Assembly (NCBI GenBank): GCA_025403435.1
Contig: CM046341.1
Span: 21,041,460-21,105,459, forward strand
Length of the DNA stretch: 64,000 bases
Direction: 5' to 3'
Source: Artocarpus heterophyllus
Taxonomy: Eukaryota > Streptophyta > Magnoliopsida > Rosales > Moraceae
Shown: one piece after another, positions 12,657 to 23,908 of the stretch
Layout of the letters: every line of letters starts with the position of its first letter
Position numbering within the stretch: the first letter of the stretch is position 1
Notes under the pieces: model-generated
Told to the model about the DNA's origin: nothing
Database searches by the model: none
What the model saw: only the letters and a program-made list of their open reading frames with translations
Made by a program: the position numbers and the translations under genes

Positions 12657-13294
12657 AGTTTTGGATGTCGTTGCTAGGGAAGGTATGGTTTAAATATTAA
12701 GTTTATAAATATTGTTATTTTCTTTTTATTACTTCTTGATATCAGATAAATTTACTTTTGTTATAAAAAATCTTAATTTTTTTTTAAAAAAAGACGGATG
12801 CTTTTTACTCGCTACTTTATTCGTTTTGGATAAAGAAAAAAGCTTAGCATCTTGTCTTTTATTTTGCAAGCTTGGGTATTTGCAAAATTTATTGGTCTGG
12901 GAGTTATTGACCTAAAACTCACTAGGGAGCCAAATATTGCACTATTCACGATTTTTGTTTTATATTTTTGCTCTTTAATTGTTCCAATAAATAATTTTGA
13001 AGTGTTACTAGCTGCATGAGTGATTTGAAGTAAAATAGTAAAATGATTTTATTCTTAGTTTTTGATGGAACTTCATAATTATTCGTTATCTCTTTTTGCA
13101 CTAAGTTTGGATTGCTTACATTCTATTAAATAGCATATAAGGTATTTAAATGAAACTTTTGTTTTGTTAGTTTATCTAGTTAGATAAGTCAAATTATAGT
13201 TAAATGATATGCCTTGTATGGATATCCAGTAAATTATTTCAAAATTCTATCTTTTAATTGATAGGGACTCACAATAAGCTAGTTAGGGGTGCAA
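12657..13294 (+). mobile_element. tRNA-Asp-type primer site and short internal region of element E
   Basis: TGGATGTCGTTGCTAGGGA at 12662-12680 is a decayed form of TGGCGCCGTTGCCGGGGA, the 3' end complement of tRNA-Asp used by several plant gypsy groups such as Athila. This makes the preceding LTR a 5' LTR. The remaining 0.6 kb is AT-rich and non-coding. GTTAGGGGTGCAA just before 13295 may be the polypurine tract. The element is therefore a small non-autonomous one or a deletion derivative; I see no gag or pol in it. Confidence 0.55.
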
Positions 13295-13830
13295 TGATAT
13301 CATAAAAGTGTACGTTTTATAAGGCCAAAATTATTCATATACGCTTTTATTTCTCATCAAAGCCTCTAATTAATAACTTAGCATGAAAAAATGTTGAAAT
13401 ATATGTTTTTAGTATATTTTTATGTTTAAGTATATTTTAAGTAATTTTTAAAAACATTTTTTTGTGTAAAATATTTGTTCTATATGAAATGGGCGAAAAC
13501 TGCTAAATTATGTGTTGTATTTCTCTTTCTATGTGTTTTACATATTTTAATTTATTGCTTGTTTTAATTAATATCTATAAAAGTTTTTTTCATAATTTTT
13601 AAATTGTAAAATAATTTTTGTGCTTATTTACCTATGGATTTAGAAACTGGAGGAGAATGGGGGCCAAATGGTGCAAAAATACTAATAAGGAGCCAATATT
13701 TCACCAAAGTCAAATAAGGGATCACATGTCTCCCATTAAATTTGCATTTGTTCTCACCGAGATTTGTTTCGTTTCTTATACAAGACTAGTCATTATACTG
13801 GTCCCACGATAAAAATAATAATAAAATAAC
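13295..13830 (+). mobile_element. Truncated LTR of family E
   Basis: The first 536 bp of the E LTR (start TGATATCATAAAAGTG) match 1558-2110 and 14422-14990. It breaks off in an A-rich run at about 13830 and joins directly to the antisense ORF copy at 13846. It is best read as the 3' LTR of the short element beginning at 1558, cut by a rearrangement in the A-rich run. Confidence 0.65.
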
Positions 13831-13845
13831 ACAAAAAAAGGGTCG

Positions 13846-14421
13846 GTTATGCAACAATTAAGACTCGAGTGGAGTCCTCGAATTAGTGGAGCTGGGAGCA
13901 GTAGGGAGGCAGACGTTGCTACAAGCAAACCAAATGATCCTACAACTGAACATAGTAGAACTGCTATTACTTTTGGTAACCACGAACAGATAGAATCCCC
14001 TCGCACTTTTGTCTCTCCAATAAAAGGTGCAAGCTTCTTTGAAAAGAACCACATATCAATTCTAACGATGGATGACATGTCAGCAAACCGTATCAAATAT
14101 GGAATCCCCGCATCAGTCGAAATCAAACTTCCATACCCAAACGAGCGAGGTGATATGCAGAAGAGCGGTTGGATTTACATATATACAAAGTTCCTCGAAC
14201 TTGGTCTGAGGGTTCCAATTCCCAACTTCATGCTCGATGTGCTCTCATACTTTCAAATCTCCTTTACCTAGTTGATGCCAAGCAGACTGAGGCTACTCTT
14301 AGCTCTGATGGTCCTTAAGGAAGAAGCAAAGATAGATTTCTGGATAGTAGACTTCTCAACCTTTTATATTTTAAAGCCACAAAGCAAGAACAAAGGGCAA
14401 TGCTCCTTTATTTATAGATAA
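13846..14421 (+). pseudogene. PF04195-like antisense ORF of element G, N-terminal part (copy 2)
   Basis: ATG at 13849 opens a 140-codon frame to 14271, which ends in a stop exactly where the family has a conserved Gln (QISFT then stop then LMPSRLRLL). After it the frame continues with a hydrophobic helix and KPQSKNKGQ, then the E LTR begins at 14422. The layout matches the putative gypsy-type transposon family PF04195: a low-complexity N-terminus, a YPNERGD patch, a GLRVPIPNFMLDVLSYF helix and a KNKG motif. It would be read opposite to the gag-pol of G. The remainder resumes at 16067. The protein's function is unknown in the family. Confidence 0.5.
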
Positions 14422-16066
14422 TAAAATTATAAAAGTGCACATTTTATAAGGCTAAAATCATTCATTTATGTTATTATTTCTCGTTAAATCATCTAATTAA
14501 TAGCATTTTTGTGTTCAACAATGTTTTGCGTCTTAGTGTGAAAATGTATGCATAGTGTGTTTTTATGTTTAAGTATATTTTAAGAAATTTATAAAAACAT
14601 TTCTATGTGTAAAATTCTTGTTCCGTGTGAAATTGGCAAAAAAACACTAAACTGTGTGTTGTATTTTTCTTTTAATGTGTTTTGTGTATTTTAATTTATT
14701 TTTAGTTTTGATTAGTATTTATAAAAATTTTTAAATTTTCATAATTTTTAATTTGTAAAATAATTTTTATGTGTTTATTTACCTATGGATTTAGAAGGTG
14801 GAGGAGAAATGAAGCCAAACGGTGTAAAAAATACCAGTAAGGAGCCGACATTTCATTAAAGTTAAAGGAAGGACCGCACGTCTCCTATTAAATTGCCACT
14901 TGTCCTCACACAGATTTGCTCCATTTCTTATGCCGGACCATTCAATATATTGGTCCCATTCTGAAAATAAAAAAATAATAATTAAAAAAAGGAAAACCTT
15001 TTCTAAAGATATCAGCAAATCAAGAAAGGTTTCGTCCGAATCAGCCAAGGAATCCTTGCATGCTCGCACCTCAAATTTCCTTTATGGTTGACAATTGTTC
15101 CTCCATATTTTGTATACGTCTGCAAATCCTTGCCTATAAAAGGGGGCTTCACCTTCATTTACAACTTGTCTCCCATTTCCTCCAAGACAATAGCTTTCCG
15201 GAATTTGGTCGAGGACTAGTCCAAGATTGCAGAACCTCTGCGGAAGTTCGGATCCTTTTTGGATTATATGTATTTATCTTAAGTAATATGTAATAATTAA
15301 TATTAATAAAAATAATGTTTTGTTTTAAATATATTTTTACTATTTTTATTTTTAAAATTTCTTTTTAATTTTTATTTTCGTTGTAGAGAAAAGGTGAAAC
15401 TCTGACAAAATTCATTAATTTAATTTTAACTCTCTAAGTGGAAATAATACCAAAATTGTTTTGAAATACAGTTAATATTTATTGTAACTATTTTGCTTGT
15501 TAAAAAGATAATTTTGATTTATCATAGATATAGACTGGCACGATAAATGCTTACGATTCATTAATAAGTTAAAACGTTTAAATAAATTTAAGCCAATATT
15601 ATTTGTAATAACGAGTTTTTGCTGCATTGTCGACATAGACTGGCACAGTAAATGTTTAGTAATTCTTGATTTATTATAGACATAGAATGACATAATGTAT
15701 TCTGATTTAATTACAAATAATTAATAAAGGGTAAAAATGAACCTTAGTAAATTAACTAGAGTGGATCTTTTAACCACAACACCTTTCTTATTATTATTTC
15801 TTTTATTTGTTTTGTAGTTTAAAATCTCACTAAATTCCTGTCGTTGGATTGAAAAATTTGTAAATATAATTGTAAATATATTTATTTTTATTTGTAAATA
15901 TTTATAAACTTAATTATTTAAGATAGAAGTCTTTCTTGTAGATTTAACTTTGGACTCAATTGAGACTTTATTACTTAAGACAGCAGTAGAACACATTTTA
16001 GACCCGAATAAGTTTTTAGTACCATACAAAGGACTAAAAGCTGACAGTACAATTTTGGTTGCATCA
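14422..16066 (+). mobile_element. LTR of gypsy family E inside the antisense ORF (L2)
   Basis: 1645 bp, aligning with 1558-2834 plus 12249-12656. TATAAAAG lies at 15135-15142. The first dinucleotide has become TA. No primer site follows it; instead the coding sequence of the interrupted ORF resumes, so this is a solo LTR. I could not make out a clean target duplication. Its region 15661-15700 preserves the empty target of copia B. Confidence 0.7.
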
Positions 16067-17640
16067 ATAGGCAAATACAGCAAATCAGAGCTGACTCCGT
16101 CAATATCGACAGATAGTGGGAGGAAAAATATTTTTCATGTCTATTAACAATGATTCCATCAAACTATCTGATCGAATCAGTTTTCCCTTTGCCTTTGGAT
16201 ATATTGGTGATTTAAATACTTGGGTTTTTCTTGTTGCAAATATCTTGACCAATCCTTTAAAACCTTCTTTTTATCTAGATTACGAACTGAATCATCCCCC
16301 TCCAACTGAAGAAATTTTCAAAGCGAGATTCAAGAAAATTAATTCGATCGAGCATCGTACAAGGGCTGAACTTTCTTGACTTAATTGATTAGGAGCCTCA
16401 TCTATTTGGAGACGCATCAGAGAAATCCCATCAGGTATTCCTACACGATTCTCTAGTTGAGTCAATTGGATGATAGTTTGTCATGATACACTTCAGCCAC
16501 TGTATGGTCTGTCAAAATATACCATCCCTTTCGTTGTTTGACAAAGATGCTCTACTCATAGTGCTCGCGCTATCGAATAGGGTGATAACAAATCTCACAA
16601 CTGCCGAGGAATTTTCCGCCCAGGAACTAGTAAAAAAGAAAGCTAGAAAGGATAAGAAAAGAAAGATTATTGCAGCGAGCATAATGGGCCAAGAACAAAC
16701 AGAGAGCCCAACAAAGCCCAAGGAGATTGACATCTCAAAACCTCTTCCTTCAAAGGCCGAGTTTGGTATCCAATCACCTCTTAAGAAGAAATCGAGAAAG
16801 AGCAATGACGTAGCCCTTTGTCACATGGAAAAAGAAGAACAAAAAGCAATGCCACTCGTTATCCTTGATGCTGATGTCAAAAAAAACATCATGAAAGATT
16901 TCACGATTGCAGCAAGGGTCAAAAAGAGCTTCAACTTCCCAGTGGATACAAGAAGTTGGCGATCCACTCCTTTCACGATGAAGTTGTTGCTCTAGCCGCT
17001 CAGGTATGGATAATAATTTTCTCTTGTAAAGTTAGAATCAAATCACACTTCTCGAATGAGGTTTCAATCTTTTGATCATATATATGCTACAAGTGTTGAA
17101 CGCCTTTGGGGCAATGTCAGTCTTGACGGTCAAGCAGATGAGGAATTTTCTAGCAGAGCAAGACCATAAGTTATCCACCGTTTTAGAGGATAAAAAAAAT
17201 TGCAGAAGAGGCCTTGGCGAAGGCTTAAGAAGATGTTTGCAATTAATCAATGATCTAAACAGATTGAACTAAAAGGCTATTGAGACTAGTGGCACCATCT
17301 GTATTCTTGAAGAAAAATTAAAGCGAACAGTATCAAGGATGGGGAAATCAAGGAGCTTTCTAAGCAAGTCATGGAGGTATATGGAACTACAGCTATGAAA
17401 GTCCAACTTGAACTCCATGAGAATTCAAGGATGAACGTTTCGAAGGGGTCGACGTCAAGGCAAAAATTGCCACGTTGAAGAAAGCACTCACTCCTGATGA
17501 TTAGAGCGAGAAACAGCAAAAGATGATGTTGGCAAAACGGTTCTATATGAGAAAAACGTTACTGATGAAACTTCGAAAGAGGTGGATCAGGGAGAAATAG
17601 AGATACATGCTTTTGCCAAGCTCAGTCGACTTCATTTTGT
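16067..17640 (+). pseudogene. PF04195-like antisense ORF of element G, C-terminal part
   Basis: Readable frames are at 16116-16379 and 16483-16995, then short pieces to about 17640. The first contains a GGKIFFMS segment that would follow the KNKG motif of 13846-14421 in this family (consensus like GWKxxFFFV), so the two belong to one ORF split by the solo LTR. The second has a Lys/Arg-rich run (KKKARKDKKRK), which could be a nuclear localisation signal, and a charged, coiled-coil-like tail. Several stops and frameshifts make it non-functional. An AT-rich 3' trailer follows (17641-17760). Confidence 0.45.
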
Positions 17641-17929
17641 CGACCTGTTAGTTTGTATCAGTTTTTTAAACAAATGTTTGTAATGTTTTGAACTAATCTC
17701 TATAAGCCTTTAAATTTCTCAATACAATTGAATGGACCATTTATTTTACTTTGAAGCCTTCTAGCAAACTGTTCCCTCCTAAAAGTTTCTTTTATTTTCA
17801 AAAAGTAACAAAAATTAAACTTTGAGCTTTATAGTCACTAGTTTATCAAATGACCACTTTCCTTTAAACTTGGTAAAAGTCAAACGAATCTAACCAAGAT
17901 ATGAGTCAGGGGGGAATAAAAGATAATTA

Positions 17930-18228
17930 AGTCCAAGTATTGAGTGATTGAATCGAATGCTGGATGAGTATATCAAATCTAGCGTTGAGAGTTTAAGCAA
18001 TGAAAATGGCTATGCCTTAAAGATGGCAAATCGAGTCAAACACTAGATAAGTATATTGAATCTAATGTTGAGAGTTTGAGCCATGAAAATGGCTATGCCA
18101 TAAAGATGGCAAACCGAGTCGAACACCAGATGACTATACCGAATGCAATGTACAGAGTTTGAGCCATGAAGATGGTAGATCGAATCGAATAGTTGATGAG
18201 TAGATCGAATCTAGTGTTGGTGAGATAT
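17930..18228. repeat. 83-bp tandem repeat between the antisense ORF and pol of G
   Basis: Units begin at 17976, 18059, 18142 and 18208. The first two are 83 bp; the third is 66 bp through a 17-bp deletion; a partial unit precedes 17976. Shared words are TTGAGAGTTT, GCCATGAAAATGG and AAAGATGGCAAA. Tandem arrays in this position of Tat/Ogre-type elements are known sources of plant satellites. Confidence 0.8.
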
Positions 18229-21200
18229 GAGATCCTGGGGGTGGCTAGGACTAGAGCAGCACATCGAACAAAATGGTTGTCTTCTTAAGAAAGCAGCTAC
18301 ACTCGTTTATAAGATACAAGTTGCCTCCATACCCATGGGTAGGGATCAAGTCATATGTAGTTGATCTTTACAAGCCTAAGTCCCATTACAACCAGTGCTA
18401 ATTAGCTTGTTCAATGATGCTCATGAATTACGTTAGTGGATAACCTACTGCAACGAATCAAACAAGCCATATGAATTCCTGAAAACAAAATATTAAAATG
18501 TTTAGTCCTCGGAAAAAAAAAATTACACATAGTATTTCCTAAAATGATGAGCATTCTGACCCTTTGTAATGATTGCACCATTAGGCTTCCTGAGCTTATA
18601 GACACCGTCTTAAATGAATCGCCTGATTTGGAAAAGACCTTCCTAATTTACTACCAACTTCCCAACATTCACCTCTCTTGTATTCTAGACAATCTTTTGA
18701 ATTTGACCTTGGAGTTGTAATATCTTGCTGTTGCTTGTTGGTAACGTCCAAGGTGATAAAGAGCATTTTCTCTCTTTTCATCAATCAGATCAAGCACTCT
18801 TTGAGCATCTCATCATTAGTTGGCTCATTCAAAAGGGAGTACTTGATGTGGAGATTATGTATGATCACTTTAGCTAGTATCACTGCTTTGGTTCCACAAA
18901 CAAGAGAAAAAAAGGGACTCACCAGTTGCTCTCCTTAGAGTTGTTTGATATGCCCAAAGAACCATTAAAAGTTCCCCGACCTAGCAACCCTTCTTTACTA
19001 TAAGATTTTTCTTGAGGTTTCTAACTATTGTTTTGTTGGTGGCCTTGGCTTGTCCATCCCTTGTGGGTATCTAGGCGTTGAAAAGCTCAAAATGATCTCC
19101 CATTCTTAGCAAAACTTTTCAAAGGATCTCGAAATGAATTGGGAACCATTATTTGTAACAATTTCTCTGGGCATTCTAAACCATAGATAATATTTTGCCA
19201 GATAAATTGCTCAACATCCTTTTCTTTGACATATGCAAAAGCCTCAGCCTTAACCCATTTAGAAAAGTAATCGGTCAAAACTAACAAGTACTTCACTTTA
19301 CCAAGAGCTAGTGGGAGAGGTCCAACCACATCCATTAAGTATATCATGAATGAATTATCGAAGGGTTCCTCTGACAACTATCGCATTTCTTGGTGAAGAC
19401 TTTAGAGTCTCTCTGCATTGTAGGCTAATAATAACCTTGCCTCTTGATTTTGTTGCATAGTGACCGTCTGTGATTGCCGTAAGACCCTTCATGGACTTCC
19501 CAAATCACTGGCTCTGCTTCATCTTTTCTTAAGCACCAAAGGTAAGGTCCCGTGTTCAATCGCTTGTTTAGCTTCCCATCGATCAAACAATATCTGGCAG
19601 CCTAGACCTTGATTTTCTGTGTGATTTGCTTGTCATCTGGTAACCACCTTTCATTAATGTACTCCTCAATTGGTGTTCTTTTGTCATCTCATGGGTCATG
19701 TGTTGCACTTCTCCGAGCTCTTCTACACTAGGATGCTCAATGAATCTAAGCAAAATGATCTCTACTATTTCACTTCAACTGACAAGACGTTGGTGAGTGC
19801 ATCTGCTTTGGTGTTCGACTCCCATAAGATATGTTTCACCTCAAACTTGCCAAACTAGGACTTGAGTTTGTTAACAAGTTGTAGGTATGACACCATTTTC
19901 TTATCTCTAGCCTCGTATTCACTAGTTATTTGGTTAATAACTAGAGTCGAATCGCTTTCAACAATGAGCTCATCAATCCCTAGTGTCTGGCTAGCTTTAA
20001 TTCGACGATCATAGTTTCATACTTTGCTTTGTTGTTTGTCGCCTTGAAGCCTAACCCAAAACTTTACTCGATCTCTTTGCCAGTTAGAGATTGCCGTAAA
20101 ACTCTAATTCCTTAGCCCTTCTCATTACTTATCTCATTTACCTGCATCGTCCATACCTTTGATTCTTCATTTTTAGGCTCATACGTCAATTTTACCACAA
20201 AATTCACCATCACTTGTGCCTTTAGTGCTATTCTTAGTCAGTTTTCAATGTCAAACTCGATGAATTTGACTACTGACTTTGTCAATTGACTCAAAATGTC
20301 TAATCTATGCAAAATTTCTCACATCAGGTACGAAGAGAGCACAATGATAGTATGGCCTTGAAAATACCGGTGGAGCTTTTGTGCAGATAGGATGTGCATA
20401 AGCGCTAGCTTCTTGATTACGGCATATCTTGTTTCAACATCTAGCAAACTATGGGACACAAAGAATACAAGTTTTTTTATCGAGTCTTCTTCCTTGACAA
20501 ATGCCGACTGACCGCTATATTTGAGACCGTAAGGTAGAGGTATAAAGGCTCTCCATCCTTCAACATTGACAGAATTGGAGGAGTTGAAAGGTACCTCTTT
20601 TAGTCCTGAAAAAAGGAAGCCATTTGTCAGAGGAATAAGCAATAAACCTGCTTAGTGCTATGACTTGGCACTTGAGCTTTCGGATATCCCTTTTGCTGAT
20701 GGAGATGTCATGAATTGAAAAGATTTGATCTGATCTGGGTTCGCTTCAATTGCTCATCTCCTCACTAGAGATCCAAGGAACATTCCATTGGTGACCCCAA
20801 AAGTGCATTTATCTAGATTCTTTATGTTATACTTTCTCAACATATAAAAGGCCTTCTCACACATGCTGCACATGAAGTTGAGCCTGTAGAGATTTTACCA
20901 GCATGTCATCAATATACATCTCTATGTTCTTACCAATATGCTCTTCAAAAATCATGTTAACCAATCTCTAATGGGTTGCACGTGCTTTCTTCAATTCGAA
21001 TGGCATGACTTTGAAATAGAAAGTACCCTGCTTTGTGATGAATACGATCTTTTCTTGATCTTCTGGGTGCCACAAGATCTGATTGTAACCGAAGAAAGCA
21101 TCAAGGAAACTCAATGCTTTGTGGCCTCAATTGTATTAATGAGCCAATCAGTATGGGGTAGTGGTTAGTTATCCTTCATACAAACTTTATTTAAATCTGT

Positions 21201-21856
21201 GAAATCCACACACTTCTTCCATTTGCCCCTTTTTTTGAACTATCACTACATTAGGGAGCCAATCTAGGTACTGCACTGGTCGAATGAAACCATCTTCCAA
21301 CAAGCAACTAACAATCATGATTTGGTTCCACTCGATCCTAAGACTACTTCGCTTCTACCTCATTGGTCAATGATTTGAATCAATGTTCAACTAATGAGTA
21401 AGGATACTTAGGTCAATTCCTAGCATATCAGCATGGGACCACCTAGAATAATCTTTGTTAGCTTTAAGAAAATCAACAATTGCTAACTTTACCTTAGGAT
21501 TGAGCTGCAATTAGATGTTCATAGTTCTTCGCTTGTTTACAGGGTTGATCTGCACCTCATTTAGCTATTAGAGTGCTGGCTCTCGCTGCTCTTGTTTACT
21601 TAACTTGTTTGATGGGCTTGTTTATAATTTCTATAAAGCAACAACTTTTTGTTTCATAGGAATTAGATAACAGTTCTTTGTAGCATCCTAGCATCCCTTA
21701 ATCGATCAAATTCCTCACTTGGTCGAGAATTAGATTCTCTGATGATAAGTGGATAGCACTGCTTGCATAGAATGAATCCACGGCCTTCCAAGGATCATGT
21801 TGTAGTTGGATAGACAGTCCATAATTAGGAAGTTTGCCATCTTGTTCTCCCCAACA

Positions 21857-21861
21857 ATATA
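21857..21861. repeat. Target-site duplication of copia A (left)
   Basis: ATATA, repeated exactly at 31565-31569. The G coding sequence reads across the join once the element and one copy are ignored. Confidence 0.93.
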
Positions 21862-23298
21862 TGTTAGACATGTATGCTCTCAGGAGTAAAAATGTAATAC
21901 GTTTTTGGAGACATTTTTATCAATAAAGAATTTATTCATTTATATATACCAAATATTGTCCTCTTTACGTTCATATTTGTTGAATGTATGATAAGTAAAC
22001 AGTAGTCTGAGACTGTCAGTCTAAACCTTAAGAGTTGGGCATATGATGGGATGATTATGCGGTAGACACGACTCTTAAGGTGATGGTCTAAAATATATGA
22101 TCCGCAATCGAGGGAATAAAGTTGGGCGCTTTATTCATGTAAAGATTGTTATGTTGTCTATATCCCTTTTGGGAGATGGTTTGTCTTGGCCATCGGAGTT
22201 GGACTCCGTGAATAGAAACATTGGCGCGTTGTCATAGGTGACGATGTGTTGGATCGGGACATAAAGTGAATTGATTTGGATTAATAATTCTGTCTTGGCA
22301 AATCGATTCACTTTAGACAATCATTTGTATTGTATCTTAATCCTGAGATGAATAATGGGCCCGTTGTCTCGACTTGTGTCGTTTGATGTACCAATGGGTG
22401 ACTCCCACATCTCTATAGTGGCATGCATGCCGGTACGTTGGAGGCATGACTCTTGGTAGCGTAGACTTGTTATTCATAGATATGGAATCCATAGCTCCTC
22501 TTTAGGAGTAATGATATCCTCTTATATGCGTTGTCCTGTAATTGGAAAACTGGAGCGCTCAACCATTTGGATACATAGGTGTAACCGAATGGTATACTAT
22601 CTTTGGATGGTAAGTTTTCTAATGGTGAGACAATGGAACGTAAGATAAAAATAATCGGGAAGGTAAGACAGAACTTGTCCTTAAGCCGATTATGGATGAT
22701 CATATGGGGATGCGATACACTATGATATGTCATGGAGACTTAGCTACACGAGCTTCGTAATTCTATAAAGTTCGAGAGTGCAGCTCCAAGCTTTTAGTGG
22801 AGTAGCGTTGGAGTTGATAATTGTGAAATGTATATCTGGGATATTGGGTTTCATAATTATCATGAGCTTGAACTTTATAGGTCCATTTTGGTCCCCTTTG
22901 CTAGCTCACAAAATCCTGTAACGACACGGCGTGCTTTTCCAATAATTGGTGACTTATGTCGGATTTATCAGATTGGTTTAAAATTTATAAGAATCAAATA
23001 TTTCATGTCTGTTTATCGGTTGAATTAATTATGTAAGAAATTAGTTCAAGATGAACTTGTTGAATTATGGCGTTCGGATAATTCTTGTCTGTTTATCGGT
23101 TGTTTTAATTTTGGACAATTAGAACAAGATAAACTTGTAGAATTATTGTGAATTGATTTATTTTCTTAGAGATTATCTTGATAAAGTTTGTTTTGATCAG
23201 ATATCTTTTCTATTGGGCTATTTGAATCAAAACTGAGACTTTATCCTTTAGAATCTCGGGTGGAAAATAAAAGATTCGCGGAGATTTTTTCTCGGCAG

Positions 23299-23375
23299 TT
23301 CGGCATGCCGGATGACGTGTTCGGCCTGCCGAACTGGTCAGTTCGGCCTGCCTATCACACAGTTCGGCATGCCGA
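23299..23375. promoter_or_regulatory. Phased GGC-palindrome array upstream of the LTR promoter
   Basis: Four units of the type TTCGGCNNGCCGA have their CGGC starts at 23301, 23322, 23344 and 23365, that is 21, 22 and 21 bp apart, about two helical turns. The array lies 120-195 bp upstream of the TATA box, the usual place for enhancer repeats. It is also present in the 3' LTR (from about 30969) and in element C. A regulatory role is inferred. Confidence 0.55.
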
Positions 23376-23493
23376 CCGCGACAGTTAAGATTACGCGTTT
23401 TTCACGCGTATCTTATCAGATATTGATCCGAACTTGATTCTGTTTCGATTTTTGAGACCTAATCTGATATGGACTGACCCCAAGGACCAATAG

Positions 23494-23501
23494 GTATAAA
23501 A
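23494..23501 (+). promoter_or_regulatory. TATA box of the copia A 5' LTR
   Basis: TATAAAAA followed by GGGAGTGAG; the equivalent site in the 3' LTR is 31164-31171. Transcription should start about 30 bp downstream, giving an R/U5 of roughly 370 bp. Confidence 0.7.
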
Positions 23502-23896
23502 AGGGAGTGAGTCTAATGATTTACTCAGATCAATTTGAGAGATTAAGAGTGATACTCTTCTAGTGAGCATCTGAAAACTCCCTGAGAGCTTTTGTTCACA
23601 AATCACGAACACTAGCTTTGGGTTCTTTCTATTGGTTGGAAGGAGAGTCACCGGTGGAAGAGCTGTACGTGTGAGCCCACACTCACTCTAGTTGTGGATA
23701 GAGAATAGCAAAGAAGACCAGTTGGTTGAGGCTCTTCTGGAACGTTACTTCTCTACACAGGTCGCGGAGGTTCTTCGTCACACTGAGGTTAGTAAGATCT
23801 GTTTAATTTATACATATAACATGTCAAACTTGTGTTTTGGAAAATACTCTGATGAAAAATTTTAAAAATTCCGCTGCACACTTTGTTTCCAACAAT

Positions 23897-23908
23897 TGGT
23901 ATCAGAGC
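23897..23908 (+). other. Primer binding site of copia A (initiator tRNA-Met)
   Basis: TGGTATCAGAGC, two bases after the LTR end, is the standard complement of the plant initiator tRNA-Met 3' end. Confidence 0.92.

Larger units (their letters stand above)
21862..23894 (+). repeat. 5' LTR of copia A
   Basis: 2033 bp, TGTTAGACA to TTTCCAACA. U3 holds an 80-bp tandem duplication (about 22991-23150) and four phased GGC palindromes (23299-23375). The TATA box is TATAAAAA at 23494-23501. A donor-like GAG/GTTAGTAAG lies at 23788, in the transcribed part. There is an AATAAA near the 5' edge. Confidence 0.96.

Noticed and set aside
14415..16071. Target duplication around solo LTR L2
   Set aside because: GATAA and ATAGG do not match well enough to call a 5-bp duplication.
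17976..18228. CRISPR-like direct repeats
   Set aside because: Contiguous 83-bp units without unique spacers, in plant retrotransposon DNA.
22135..22733. Repeated LTR ORFs of 61-87 residues (also in the 3' LTR of A and in C)
   Set aside because: They appear in every LTR copy because the DNA is repeated; no protein motif, and they are not kept open in B.
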